Below are positions 24,772 through 34,159 of a stretch of DNA of 64,000 nt, one piece after another. A program made the position numbers and the translations under genes. The notes under the pieces are model-generated. The model searched no databases. It was given only the letters and a program-made list of their open reading frames with translations, and was not told where the DNA came from. The DNA comes from Salicibibacter cibarius (GTDB taxonomy: Bacteria > Bacillota > Bacilli > Bacillales > Marinococcaceae), in NCBI RefSeq assembly GCF_016495725.1, contig NZ_CP054705.1, positions 2,790,001 to 2,854,000 on the forward strand, in the 5' to 3' direction. Each line of letters opens with the position of its first letter. The first letter of the stretch is position 1.

Positions 24772-24940
24772 GGCTTCACCTCTTTTTTCCCGGTAGTAAG
24801 CGACCGTAATCCCAGAGGTCAGATTTCAGAGCCCAGAGGCCGAAAAAACCTTTTCAGGATACGAAGAATGGATCTTCCGACTTCCAGCTTCCGACGTCTG
24901 ATGTCCGGAATAACGGGCGACTAACACTCCGATTTGTTCC

Positions 24941-24998
24941 GACGCACAGGATGTGCTAGTGCCGGCGTTGCCACAGGACGTGGCGGTTTTAGCCGGCA
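24941..24998. repeat. nested-hairpin intergenic element
   Basis: GCACAGGATGTGC, then GCCGGC and GCCACAGGACGTGGC, then GCCGGC again, so one hairpin is followed by a second nested in GCCGGC arms. I recall near-identical sequence in intergenic DNA of other Bacillaceae, so it is probably a dispersed element; this is from memory, not a search. The rest of the gap 24772-25054 shows nothing else. Confidence 0.5.
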
Positions 24999-25054
24999 TT
25001 CCTTAAAACCATCAAAGGAAAGCCCCTCTGATGAAAGTTTCACTTCACATGATC

Positions 25055-25083
25055 AAAAAGGGAAGGCAAAGCCTCCCCCTTTC
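25055..25083 (-). terminator. Rho-independent terminator after khpA
   Basis: Minus strand AAAGGGGGAGGC...GCCTTCCCTTTTT begins directly after the khpA stop codon. It would separate rpsP-khpA from ylqD-rimM-trmD at least in part. Confidence 0.8.
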
Positions 25084-25084
25084 G

Positions 25085-25315
25085 TTAATCAGCAATATTA
25101 AGCCGGACTTTGCCTTGATTTCTGTTTGCCGCCGTTAACACATTTCGAATCGCGTTCGCGACTCTTCCATTTTTGCCAATGACTTTCCCAATATCTTCCT
25201 CGTGGACAGATAGGGTGAACACGGTCATGCCATCGACGTCTTCTTCCTGAACAGCGACGTCATCCGGATGGTCGACCAATGAACGGGCAATCGTTACGAC
25301 GAGTTCTTTTAACAT
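25085..25315 (-). CDS. khpA: KhpA, KH-domain RNA-binding protein (YlqC)
   Basis: A 76-residue single KH domain with the GxxG loop in IGKVIGKNGRVANAIRNV. KhpA pairs with KhpB (Jag) and binds many transcripts affecting cell elongation and division. It is 9 bases after rpsP, the usual arrangement. Confidence 0.94.
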   Translation of the reverse strand: MLKELVVTIARSLVDHPDDVAVQEEDVDGMTVFTLSVHEEDIGKVIGKNGRVANAIRNVLTAANRNQGKVRLNIAD

Positions 25316-25324
25316 GAAAAATAC

Positions 25325-25597
25325 CTACTTACCGTTTTTCGTTTGATGGAGCTTTTCCATCAGCCCGCGGGTCGTAAAGAGATTGCGAACGGTGTCTGAT
25401 GGTTTCGCGCCGTCGAGCATCCATTTGAGCGCCTTTTCTTCATTCACTTGAAAATCACTCGGTTCCGTGAGCGGATTGTACGTCCCGATCTCTTCAATGA
25501 AACGGCCGTCTCTCGGCGCGCTTGACTCCGCGACAACGACACGGTAAAAAGGCCGTTTCTTCGATCCCATTCTTTTTAAACGAATTTTTGTAGCCAT
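25325..25597 (-). CDS. rpsP: 30S ribosomal protein S16
   Basis: A 90-residue S16 starting [24 protein letters not shown], the near-invariant S16 N-terminus (about the first 24 residues), with [14 protein letters not shown] following. It stabilises the lower part of the 30S body. It is preceded by ffh and followed by khpA as in B. subtilis. Confidence 0.97.
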   Translation of the reverse strand: MATKIRLKRMGSKKRPFYRVVVAESSAPRDGRFIEEIGTYNPLTEPSDFQVNEEKALKWMLDGAKPSDTVRNLFTTRGLMEKLHQTKNGK

Positions 25598-25684
25598 GAT
25601 TTATTCCTCCAATTTTTATCAGTCGCATTTTCACAGTTGCCTATTATAGACAAGTTTCCTTTGCTTGTAAAGGGGTTTTCCTTT

Positions 25685-27037
25685 TCAGCGCATAAACGGC
25701 AATTGCATGCCGCCTTTGCCTTTCTTTTTGCCGCCGCCCATCGACGACATTTGCTTCATCATTTTTTTCATGTCTTCGAATTGCTTGAGCAGTTTGTTCA
25801 CGTCTTGCACCGACGTTCCGCTGCCCTTTGCAATCCGGCGTTTGCGACTCGCGTTCATCAGTTTCGGATCCTGTTTTTCCGCTTTCGTCATCGAGCGCAC
25901 GATGGCTTCGACACGGCCGATTTGGCTTTCATCCAGCTGCATGTTTTTCATGCCTTTCATCTTGCCCGCGCCAGGGATCATGCTGAGGATGTCTTCCATC
26001 GGCCCCATGCTTTTCACTTGTTCCAGCTGTTCCAGAAAATCTTCAAACGTGAGATCGGCATTGCGCATTTTCTTTTCCAATTCTTTGGCACGCTCTTCAT
26101 CCACATTCGTTTGCGCTTTTTCGATGAGCGAAAGCATGTCCCCCATCCCGAGAATCCTGGACGCCATGCGTTCGGGGTGGAACGTTTCCAACTGGTCGAT
26201 TTTCTCGCCCATCCCGGCAAATTTGATCGGCTGGTCCGTGACCGCGCGGATGGAAAGGGCAGCACCGCCGCGGGTATCGCCGTCCAATTTCGTGAGCACC
26301 ACACCGGAGACAGGAAGTTGTTCGTTGAACTGTTCCGCGACATTCACCGCATCTTGACCCGTCATGGCATCAACGACGAGCAGCACTTCATGAGGGCGGA
26401 CCTTGTCACTCATTTGCTGCAACTCGTCCATCAGCGCTTCATCCACGTGCAAACGCCCAGCGGTATCGAGGAGCACATAATCATGGTTCTCTGCTTTCGC
26501 CTGCTCGACCCCTTCCCGGACGATATCGACGGGGTTGGCTTCGGTACCTTTGGAAAAAACAGGCATATCCAATTGCTTCCCGAGGGTTTGCAACTGATCG
26601 ATGGCCGCCGGACGATAAACGTCAGCGGCAACGAGCATTGGATTGCGATTTTTTTCCTTGCGCAAATGGTTGGCCAGTTTCGCGGCGGTCGTCGTTTTTC
26701 CGGACCCTTGGAGGCCGACCATCATGATAATCGTTGGCGCTTTATCGGCGACCGCCAGTTTGCTTTCTTCTTTTCCCATCAGCTCTGTCAATTCTTCGTT
26801 GACAACCTTAATGACTTGCTGGCCGGGAGTCAAACTTTTCATTACCTCTTGCCCGACCGCGCGTTCCTTGATGCGATTCACAAACTGCTTGACGACTTTG
26901 AAGTTCACATCGGCTTCAAGAAGCGCCAGGCGGACTTCCCGCGCCATTTCTTTCACGTCCGCTTCGCTGACCTTCCCTTTGCCTTTAATCTTCGACATCG
27001 TCGCCTGCAAACGCTCGGCTAAACCTTCAAAGGCCAT
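25685..27037 (-). CDS. ffh: signal recognition particle protein Ffh
   Basis: A 450-residue SRP54 GTPase: N domain (about 1-90), G domain with GLQGSGKTTTAAKLA, LLDTAGRLHVDE and TKLDGDTRGGAALS, and the M domain from about 300 with the Met-rich GMKNMQL and MKKMMKQMSSMGGG segments ending in a basic tail. It recognises signal sequences with the 4.5S/6S SRP RNA. The start follows TAGGGGGGACACA. It is followed by rpsP. Confidence 0.97.
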   Translation of the reverse strand: MAFEGLAERLQATMSKIKGKGKVSEADVKEMAREVRLALLEADVNFKVVKQFVNRIKERAVGQEVMKSLTPGQQVIKVVNEELTELMGKEESKLAVADKAPTIIMMVGLQGSGKTTTAAKLANHLRKEKNRNPMLVAADVYRPAAIDQLQTLGKQLDMPVFSKGTEANPVDIVREGVEQAKAENHDYVLLDTAGRLHVDEALMDELQQMSDKVRPHEVLLVVDAMTGQDAVNVAEQFNEQLPVSGVVLTKLDGDTRGGAALSIRAVTDQPIKFAGMGEKIDQLETFHPERMASRILGMGDMLSLIEKAQTNVDEERAKELEKKMRNADLTFEDFLEQLEQVKSMGPMEDILSMIPGAGKMKGMKNMQLDESQIGRVEAIVRSMTKAEKQDPKLMNASRKRRIAKGSGTSVQDVNKLLKQFEDMKKMMKQMSSMGGGKKKGKGGMQLPFMR

Positions 27038-27047
27038 TGTGTCCCCC

Positions 27048-27377
27048 CTATTCTTCAGATCGTTCCAATTCGTCTACGATGGAAAAAAAAACCGGTGATG
27101 CGGACGAATCGGCTTCTCGGCGAAGTTTTTGGTATAGGTGTTGGCGCCGGCGGTACCGTTCGTCGAGCTGTAATTTCGCTTCATACGCTTCCAGCATTTC
27201 TTCACTGCGCCGGATGTTATCGTAAACGGCTTGGCGGCTCACGTCAAAGTACTCGGAAATCTCCCCGAGTGAGTAATCATCATAATAATAAAGCTGCAAA
27301 TAGTCGCGTTGCTTTTCAGTTAAGAGCGGATGATAAAAATCAAAAAGCGCGTTCATGCGCATCGTTTTTTCCAGCAC
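27048..27377 (-). CDS. ylxM: YlxM, helix-turn-helix protein of the SRP operon
   Basis: A 109-residue YlxM/p13-like protein: [19 protein letters not shown], the [21 protein letters not shown] helix-turn-helix region and [16 protein letters not shown]. Homologues interact with Ffh and modulate SRP. The GTG at 27377 is chosen because AAGGTGA precedes it and the protein then matches the B. subtilis start. It is 10 bases before ffh. Its usual upstream neighbour ftsY is now 1.8 kb away. Confidence 0.92.
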   Translation of the reverse strand: MLEKTMRMNALFDFYHPLLTEKQRDYLQLYYYDDYSLGEISEYFDVSRQAVYDNIRRSEEMLEAYEAKLQLDERYRRRQHLYQKLRREADSSASPVFFSIVDELERSEE

Positions 27378-27506
27378 TGGATTCACCTTATCTGTTAAGT
27401 GTATCGCCTTTACAAGGATACAAGGGTGAGCGGAGGATGTCAAGGGGGCCTCCCGGTACCGACGTTTGTTGGTATAATAAATGAAATTTAGAAAAGGATG
27501 TGTCTC

Positions 27507-28406
27507 ATGATTCTCAAACCCCGCGAAGTCCCCGCCGAATTAAAAACGCTGCGACTGTTACGCCCCCGAATGCCCCTTCCCGATGAACAGCGCTATCTCT
27601 ATCTTGAGAAAGGTTTTAAAGGCGAGCAACAATTAGATGCTTGGTTGGAAGACTTAACGACTGACTGCTTTGTAATCAACGACCTTTTATTGAACCAAAA
27701 CCGTAATTTTTTTCAAATCGATAAGATGCTTATTTTGCAAGAAACGATTTATCTTTTGGAGTCAAAATATTCCAAAGGTGATTTTTTCATCGTTGACGAC
27801 AAATGGAAAGCAATGTCCGGCATAGAGATCCAAGACCCCCGGCTCCAACTAAAGCGGAGCGAAACCCTCTTGCGAAAATTACTTCACCAACATCGACTGA
27901 ATTTCCCGGTTGAATCCACGCTCGTTTTTACCCATTCCGAATTTTATCTGTACAATGCGCCTCCTCAACTTCCTGCCGTTTTCCCAAACCAAATCCATCG
28001 CTTTCTGGAAACATTAAACCGCCTAGATTCTAAAATGACTCATAAACATAATAAGCTCGCTGAAAAATTACTGGCATTGCATGTGCATGACAACCCGCAT
28101 ACACAATTTCCCGACTACAATTATCATGAACTGAAAAAAGGAGTGGTTTGTGCAAACTGCCGTTCTTTTATGGCTGATAAGGGTGTAAATTGGGCATGTG
28201 CCAAATGCGAATATGAAGAAGACAATAAAACAGCGATCATGAGAAGCATTGAGGAATACAAATGTCTATTTCCGGATCGAAAAATAACCACAAACAATAT
28301 TTATGATTGGTGTGGCATGACAAGCTCCAAAAAGAAAATCAACAGAATTTTAACGAATAATTTCACCCGCGTGGGCCATGGGAACGCCTCCTATTATGTC
28401 GATTAA
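27507..28406 (+). CDS. NERD-domain (nuclease-related) protein with C-terminal zinc ribbon
   Basis: A 299-residue protein. Residues about 30-150 form a NERD domain ([19 protein letters not shown], then [10 protein letters not shown] and [17 protein letters not shown], equivalent to the E/D-x-K restriction-like core), followed by a helical segment and a CANC...CAKC zinc ribbon near residues 215-235. NERD domains are predicted nucleases and have no settled role. The ATG at 27507 follows AAAAGGA by 8 bases. It is on the plus strand between ylxM and ftsY, which are adjacent in B. subtilis, and stops 18 bases before a 15-unit repeat array. A paralogue, split by an IS, is at 60986-63570. Confidence 0.85.
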   Translation: MILKPREVPAELKTLRLLRPRMPLPDEQRYLYLEKGFKGEQQLDAWLEDLTTDCFVINDLLLNQNRNFFQIDKMLILQETIYLLESKYSKGDFFIVDDKWKAMSGIEIQDPRLQLKRSETLLRKLLHQHRLNFPVESTLVFTHSEFYLYNAPPQLPAVFPNQIHRFLETLNRLDSKMTHKHNKLAEKLLALHVHDNPHTQFPDYNYHELKKGVVCANCRSFMADKGVNWACAKCEYEEDNKTAIMRSIEEYKCLFPDRKITTNNIYDWCGMTSSKKKINRILTNNFTRVGHGNASYYVD

Positions 28407-28424
28407 CACTGTGACAACTTTCCG

Positions 28425-29204
28425 GACCGTAGCACGTGCTTCTGCGGACTCGGGTCGGTCGATTTTCTCTTTTTCAGTCCGCAGAACGATCCCCTGAGGA
28501 CTCCGCGCAATCGATTTCACTCTTTTCGGTCCGCAGAACGACCACCTGAGGACTCTGCGCGATCGATTTCACTCTCTTCGGTCCGCAGAACGATCCCCTG
28601 AGGACTCCGCGCAATCGATTTCACTCTTTTCGGTCCGCAGATCGACCTTCTGAGGACTCAACTCGATCGATTTCGCCCTTTTCTGTCCGCAGATCGATCC
28701 CCTGAGGACTCAACTCGATCGATTTCACCTTTTTCTGTCCGCAGATCGATCCTCTGAGGACTCCGCGCAATCGATTTCACTCTTTTCGGTCCGCAGATCG
28801 GCCTTCTGAGGACTCAACTCGATCGATTTCGCCCTTTTCTGTCCGCAGATCGATCCCCTGAGGACTCAACTCGATCGATTTCACCTTTTTCTGTCCGCAG
28901 ATCGATCCTCTGAGGACTCCGCGCAATCGATTTCACTCTTTTCGGTCCGCAGATCGGCCTTCTGAGGACTCAACTCGATCGATTTCGCCCTTTTCTGTCC
29001 GCAGATCGATCCCCTGAGGACTCAACTCGATCGATTTCACTCTCTTCTGTCCGCAGAACGATCCTCTGAGGACTCCGCTCGATCGATTTCGCCCTTTTCT
29101 GTCCGCAGAACGACCACCTGAGGACTCCGCTCGATCGATTTCGCCTTTCTCGGTCCGCAGAACGATCCTCTTAAGACTCAACTCGATCGACTCCCTTTTT
29201 TCAC
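28425..29204. repeat. 52-bp repeat array (15 units), GTCCGCAG-N9-CTGAGGAC family
   Basis: Units start at 28425 (divergent), 28477, 28529 and every 52 bases to 29153, with no indel. Each has GTCCGCAG, 9 bases, CTGAGGAC, then a 27-base linker such as TCCGCGCAATCGATTTCACT. Three-unit blocks are duplicated almost exactly (28633-28788 and 28789-28944). The last unit runs into the ftsY stop codon at 29201-29203. Confidence 0.95.
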
Positions 29205-30193
29205 TCAGCCGACTCGTCATCCTCCGCGAGCTCCCGGAATAATCCGTACGTGAATTGTTCGGCGTCGAAGGGTTGCAAGTCGTCGACGCCTTCGCCGAGG
29301 CCGACGAATTTGACGGGGATGTCGAGTTCATTACGAATGGCAAGCACGATGCCGCCTTTCGCGGTGCCATCCAGTTTCGTGAGCACGATGCCGGAAACTT
29401 CCGTTGCTTCCTTAAACGTTTTCGCCTGTGTCATGGCGTTTTGCCCGGTTGTCGCGTCCAACACGAGCAATACTTCGTGCGGGGCCGACGGGATTTCGCG
29501 GCTGATGACGCGTTTTACTTTTTCCAGTTCTTTCATTAAATTAACCTTGTTTTGCAAGCGCCCAGCCGTGTCGCAAAGCAACACGTCCGCATTTTTGGAG
29601 CGGGCGGATTGGATCGCATCGTACATCACCGCTGCCGGATCCGAGCCTTCGGCTTGCTTGACGACATTAACGCCGACATCTTCGCCCCAGGCAGCCAATT
29701 GTTCGATCGCGCCGGCCCGGAACGTGTCGCCCGCGGCCAAAACGACGTTTTTGCCTTCGGACTTGAAACGTTGGGCAATTTTTCCAATTGTCGTCGTTTT
29801 TCCGACACCGTTCACGCCAACGAATAGAACGACGGTCATGCCTTCGCCGTTCATGTTCAATGCGTAATCTTCACCGCTATAGTCGAGTTTGGCCGTTAAC
29901 TTTTCGCTGATGACCGGCAGAACGTCCCCGGGCGTTTTCACATTTTGTCGTTTCACTTCGTCGCGCAGTTCTTCGGTCAGTTCCATGACCGTGTGCACGC
30001 CGACGTCTGCCGAGATCAACAATTCTTCCAGTTCCTCAAAAAAATCTTCGTCCACGGTTCGATACCGGGCCGCTAAGTCATTCATTTTTTCCGCAAACGA
30101 ATCACGGGTTTTTTCCAACCCGTCTTTAAATTTCGAGGTAACCGTTTCGGTCTGGGCGGAAACCCGTTCCTTTAACTTTTTAAAAAAGTTCAT
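29201..30193 (-). CDS. ftsY: SRP receptor FtsY
   Basis: A 330-residue FtsY: a short charged N-terminal segment, the N domain, and a G domain with GVNGVGKTTTIGKIA, LCDTAGRLQNKVNLM and TKLDGTAKGG. It docks ribosome-SRP complexes at the membrane. The ATG overlaps the smc stop by 4 bases (ATGA). The stop codon lies in the last repeat unit of the adjoining array. Confidence 0.96.
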   Translation of the reverse strand: MNFFKKLKERVSAQTETVTSKFKDGLEKTRDSFAEKMNDLAARYRTVDEDFFEELEELLISADVGVHTVMELTEELRDEVKRQNVKTPGDVLPVISEKLTAKLDYSGEDYALNMNGEGMTVVLFVGVNGVGKTTTIGKIAQRFKSEGKNVVLAAGDTFRAGAIEQLAAWGEDVGVNVVKQAEGSDPAAVMYDAIQSARSKNADVLLCDTAGRLQNKVNLMKELEKVKRVISREIPSAPHEVLLVLDATTGQNAMTQAKTFKEATEVSGIVLTKLDGTAKGGIVLAIRNELDIPVKFVGLGEGVDDLQPFDAEQFTYGLFRELAEDDESAE

Positions 30194-33100
30194 GGCGTGT
30201 CGCTCCTTCCTATCGTTTGCAACGCTTCTTCTGCTTCCGCTTCGGGGACATAGTCTTCGAGCCGGACGGACACGAGACGGGAAACACCTGACTCTTCCAT
30301 GGTCACGCCGTATAAAATATCACTGGCGACCATCGTTCCTTTCCGGTGGGTAATGACGATAAACTGCGTTTGCTGGCTGAAGGTGCGCAAATAATTGGCA
30401 AAGCGTTCCACGTTCGCTTCATCAAGGGCGGCCTCCACTTCATCAAGGACACAGAACGGGACCGGCCGCACGTTGAGAATCGCGAACAACAGGGCGATCG
30501 CGGTCAAGGATTTTTCCCCGCCCGAAAGCAAGGATAACGATTGCCTTTTTTTTCCTGGAGGGCGAGCGTATATTTCAATCCCCGTTTCCAATAAATCGTC
30601 CGGGTCTTCCAACAGAAGATCCGCTTCCCCTCCTCCAAACATTGCCGAAAATGTTTCTTGGAAATACGTGCGGATCAACGTGAACGTTTCCCTGAATTTG
30701 CGCGTCATCTCCTCGTCCATTTCACGAATGGCGGCGACGAGCGTGTCTCTTCCTTCCTGGAGATCCGCTTGTTGTTCCGATAAAAATTGATAGCGTTCGT
30801 TGACGCGCTCATAGTCATCAATGGCGCCGATGTTCACGTGCCCGAGTTCATCGATGCTCTTTTGCACGAGTTTTAATCGTTTGCGCGCATCTTCGACCGT
30901 ATCCTCTTCAAAAGAAGGTCGTTTTTTCGCTGCTTCAAATGTGATTTCATAATCCGATTGCAACCGTTCGAGCAACTGGTCCAGTTCGATATCAAGACGA
31001 TGGCGGGAGAGTTGCAACTGATAGCGTTTTTCTTCAATGTCTGCGGCACGCTTTTCCAAGACGGCAAGATGGTTCTCGTTCTTTTCGATTAACTGTTGTT
31101 GTTCTTCCCGCCGCGCTTTCAAGTCGGACGCTTGTTGCTCTATTTCCGCTTTCTTTGTTTGCAATTCCTCGATTTCATCGTCAAGGTTGTCCGAGCCCCC
31201 GGATACTTCTTGCAGACGCGCCTCCAGCTCTTCCCTTTCTTTCATGGCGGCGTGCAAATCGTTTTGTTCCGCGGCAACATCGCTCCGCAAACGTTCAACG
31301 GTTTGTTGTTGGTGATCCAGCTGTTCTTTTTTTGAAGCGGCTTGGATGCGCAATTGTGTAAATGCTTCTTGCAGCGCTTGTTCGGACTCGGCTTGTTCTT
31401 CTTTTTCTTTTTCCTTCTCGTTAATGTCTGCTTGGATGCGTTCGGTTTTATCCGATTCCTCGCGTTCGCGCGTTTCCAGTTGTTCCAGTTGCGCTTCCCA
31501 TTCCCGAAGTTCGGATTCCAACGCTTGTTTTTCTTTCGTGTATAACGACAACTCTGCGTGTCTTTTTCCTGCTTCCGCTTCCACACGCACATGCGTCTCT
31601 TTCGCTTCCGCCAAACGGGAACGGACGTCTTCGGTTTGGCGCTTGTGTTTTTCCGTCTTTTCGCGGAGTGTTTCGCCCTCTTGTTTAATGGCAGCAACGT
31701 TCTTTTCCAATTTCTCGTTTTCAACGTCCAATTGTTTTTGTTTTGCTTGCAGTTCCTCTTGTTCGCGCTGCCGGCTCAACAGTTCCATGCCTTTGCGCTT
31801 ATCGCTGCCGCCAGTCATGGAACCGCCGGGATTGATGACTTCCCCGTCGAGGGTGACGATGCGGTTGCGGTACTGAACGATTTGGGCGAGGCGGTTTCCC
31901 GCTTTCAAATCCGTCGCGAGCACGACATGTCCAAGAAGGTTTTCAATCACCGGCGAAAACCGTTCATCCGCCGTGACCACTTCCGCCGCGACCCCGCAAA
32001 ACCCTTCCGCACCGCGCAATCGCCCTTGCACCGCATCAGGGACCGATCGCGGCTTCATGACGGAACGCGGCAAAAACGTGGCGCGTCCTTGGCGATTCAT
32101 TTTCAAATATTGGATCGCCCGGCGGCCATCTTCTTCCGATTCGACGATGACGTTTTGCATCGCGGCGCCGAGCGCGGTCTCCACCGCTTTTTCAAATCGT
32201 TCGCCGGTGGAAATGAGCGAACCCACAGCGCCGTGAATGCCGCTTAGCTTCTGAGCGTCCGACGCTTGCAATACCGCTTTCACCCCTTGAAAAAAACCGG
32301 CATGTTCCTGGTCCATCCGTTGGAGCAATTGCAAACGGGAACGGGTGTCGTCAAGTTTTCGATAGTTCGCGTACAATTGTTGCTCCGCTTTTTCTTTTTT
32401 CTTTTGTTCCGCTTCAAAACGGGCGCGGGCATCTTCATATGCCACTTCTTCGGACTGGAGCTGCGCTTCCAGGGCTTCGTAGGTTTGTTTCGCTTTTGCT
32501 TCTTCTTCATTTTGCTTTGCCAAGTGTTGTTCACTGTCTTCGTTTTCGGCAAATAAGCGTTTTAACCGTTCCTGAACCCGCTCTTTTTGCTCATTGCTAT
32601 GGCGCCGTTCATTTTTGCTCGCCGCGTGGGCGTTGAGCGCGTCAATGTACTCACCCTTTAGCGTTTCCAGTTCCGCTTCCACATCTGCTTTTGTTTTGCT
32701 CTTTTTCTTTTCGAGGGCTTCCAGCTCTTTTCTATTTTCTTGCTCGGCCTCAATTTTTTCGTTTAGTACCGCGGCTTCTTCTTCCAACTGCGCGCTTTTT
32801 TGCTCCCACGTTTGCTGCAATTCGCGAATTCTGCGATCCAACGCTTCAAGGCGCTCATTGGCGTTGGTACCCCTTTCTTCCATGAGGTTGCGGTGGCCTT
32901 CCCGTTGCTGCAACGCTTCACTCGTCTCAAGCAATTCGTTTTGCGCAGCGTCCAGCTTGTTTTCCACATCGGCGAGCGTTTCTTTTTTCCGGGAAAGATC
33001 GTCTTGCGCGTCGTGTAACGTTTGTTTTTCCGCTTCCGCTTCTTTTTCCGTTTTGGTAAGGGATTGCTTATATTCCTCCCAGGACGCGTGCTTCGCTTCG

Positions 33101-33801
33101 ATGTCATGGACGAGAATGGCGACGTCCAATCGTTCTTTTTCTTCATGGTGTTGTAAATATTCCCGGGCGGTTGACGCTTGCATCTCCAACGGCGCCAATT
33201 GTTCTTCAAGCTCATGGAGAATATCTTGCACGCGATTCAAATTGTCCATCGTCTCTTGCAGCTTTTTTTCCGATTCTTGCTTGCGGGATTTATATTTTAA
33301 AACGCCTGCGGCGTCTTCAAACATCGTGCGCCGATCTTCCGGCTTCGAGGAGAGGATCCGGTCCACTTCCCCTTGCCCGATCATGGAATACGCATCCTTG
33401 CCCAGACCGGAATCAACGAGCAAATCGACGATATCCTTTCTGCGGCACGCTTTGCGATTTAAAAAATATTCGCTTTCCCCTGTGCGGTACAGGCGGCGCG
33501 TCAAGCTGATCTCGTTGAATTCACTCATCATGTATTCATCTTCATTATCCAAGATGAGAGAAACTTCGGCGATATTTACTTTTTTTCGGGATTCGCTTCC
33601 GGCAAAAATAACATCTTCCATTTTCGCCCCGCGAAGTTGTTTAGCTGATTGTTCGCCTAGTACCCAGCGAATGCAGTCGGCAACATTGCTTTTCCCGCTC
33701 CCGTTTGGCCCGACAATGGACGTGATGCCTTCATTAAAATCGATGGTCAAAGGAGCGGCAAAAGATTTGAAGCCGGTCACTTCCAGTCGTTTTAAAAACA
33801 A
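30190..33801 (-). CDS. smc: chromosome segregation protein SMC
   Basis: A 1203-residue SMC: N-terminal ATPase head FLKRLEVTGFKSFA with Walker A GPNGSGKS (31-38), two long Glu/Lys/Gln-rich coiled coils, a central hinge (about 510-660) and the C-terminal head with LSGGEKSLTAIALLFA and Walker B CVLDEVEAALDEANV. It condenses and aligns newly replicated chromosomes with ScpA/ScpB. I place the start at TTG 33801, preceded by AGGGAG, because this gives the family-typical MFLKRL start. An upstream frame to 33891 would overlap the divergent DUF1128 gene. Confidence 0.95.
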   Translation of the reverse strand: MFLKRLEVTGFKSFAAPLTIDFNEGITSIVGPNGSGKSNVADCIRWVLGEQSAKQLRGAKMEDVIFAGSESRKKVNIAEVSLILDNEDEYMMSEFNEISLTRRLYRTGESEYFLNRKACRRKDIVDLLVDSGLGKDAYSMIGQGEVDRILSSKPEDRRTMFEDAAGVLKYKSRKQESEKKLQETMDNLNRVQDILHELEEQLAPLEMQASTAREYLQHHEEKERLDVAILVHDIEAKHASWEEYKQSLTKTEKEAEAEKQTLHDAQDDLSRKKETLADVENKLDAAQNELLETSEALQQREGHRNLMEERGTNANERLEALDRRIRELQQTWEQKSAQLEEEAAVLNEKIEAEQENRKELEALEKKKSKTKADVEAELETLKGEYIDALNAHAASKNERRHSNEQKERVQERLKRLFAENEDSEQHLAKQNEEEAKAKQTYEALEAQLQSEEVAYEDARARFEAEQKKKEKAEQQLYANYRKLDDTRSRLQLLQRMDQEHAGFFQGVKAVLQASDAQKLSGIHGAVGSLISTGERFEKAVETALGAAMQNVIVESEEDGRRAIQYLKMNRQGRATFLPRSVMKPRSVPDAVQGRLRGAEGFCGVAAEVVTADERFSPVIENLLGHVVLATDLKAGNRLAQIVQYRNRIVTLDGEVINPGGSMTGGSDKRKGMELLSRQREQEELQAKQKQLDVENEKLEKNVAAIKQEGETLREKTEKHKRQTEDVRSRLAEAKETHVRVEAEAGKRHAELSLYTKEKQALESELREWEAQLEQLETREREESDKTERIQADINEKEKEKEEQAESEQALQEAFTQLRIQAASKKEQLDHQQQTVERLRSDVAAEQNDLHAAMKEREELEARLQEVSGGSDNLDDEIEELQTKKAEIEQQASDLKARREEQQQLIEKNENHLAVLEKRAADIEEKRYQLQLSRHRLDIELDQLLERLQSDYEITFEAAKKRPSFEEDTVEDARKRLKLVQKSIDELGHVNIGAIDDYERVNERYQFLSEQQADLQEGRDTLVAAIREMDEEMTRKFRETFTLIRTYFQETFSAMFGGGEADLLLEDPDDLLETGIEIYARPPGKKRQSLSLLSGGEKSLTAIALLFAILNVRPVPFCVLDEVEAALDEANVERFANYLRTFSQQTQFIVITHRKGTMVASDILYGVTMEESGVSRLVSVRLEDYVPEAEAEEALQTIGRSDTP

Positions 33802-33834
33802 AGACGCTCCCTCGCAATCTTTTTGCAATGAAAC

Positions 33835-33863
33835 CTTTTCAAACGAGCTCATCCCTTCTACAA
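33835..33863 (+). promoter_or_regulatory. possible sigma-A promoter of the DUF1128 gene
   Basis: TTTTCA (33835-33840) and TACAAT (33858-33863) with a 17-bp spacer, 26 bases before the DUF1128 start. The -35 is weak. It overlaps the divergent smc leader. Confidence 0.4.
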
Positions 33864-33889
33864 TAGAGACTAGAAAAAGGAGGCCCGTC

Positions 33890-34123
33890 ATGAACCTTAA
33901 CGAAGCAACAGAAGAAAATCTTACTTACATTTTCGAGAAACTCCAAGACCAGCTGCAAGTGGTGAACGCCGCTGTGCTCGATCCAACAGGCTATGATCTC
34001 CGGTTTTACGATGATATTAAAGAGATCTATGAGTACGTGGACGGCAATTCAAAACTTAGTGTGAAAGAAATGGACGCGCTCATTTCGGAACTGGGAAGAC
34101 TTAAAGTCGAGAGTAAAAAATAA
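33890..34123 (+). CDS. DUF1128 / UPF0435 family protein (YfkK-like)
   Basis: A 77-residue soluble protein, MNLNEATEENLTYIFEKL onward, with the conserved YDLRFYDDIKEIYEYVDGN region and a C-terminal helix ISELGRLK. The family is found across Bacillales and has no known function. AAAAAGGAGG lies before the ATG. It is divergent from smc, not its place in B. subtilis, so it was probably relocated. Confidence 0.85.
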   Translation: MNLNEATEENLTYIFEKLQDQLQVVNAAVLDPTGYDLRFYDDIKEIYEYVDGNSKLSVKEMDALISELGRLKVESKK

Positions 34124-34159
34124 ACCCGTTTTGTCCTCGCCCACTGCGGGTGGGGGCGA

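Noticed and set aside
24941-24998. tRNA-like or riboswitch structure
   Set aside because: Hairpins are nested, but no tRNA arms, no known aptamer core, and no gene immediately downstream on the needed strand.
25637-27022. A 461-residue plus-strand frame opposite ffh
   Set aside because: Shadow of ffh: no homology I recognise, His/Phe-rich composition typical of antisense frames.
28425-29204. CRISPR array
   Set aside because: Units are 52 bp and repeat along their whole length; the linkers are repeats too, not unique spacers, and no cas gene is in the window.
28933-29370. A 145-residue minus-strand reading frame
   Set aside because: It is a translation of the repeat array plus an out-of-frame piece of ftsY; no ribosome-binding site and low complexity.
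32594-33889. Long plus-strand frame running into the DUF1128 gene
   Set aside because: Antisense of smc, Ser/Cys-rich; the true gene begins at 33890 with its own ribosome-binding site.
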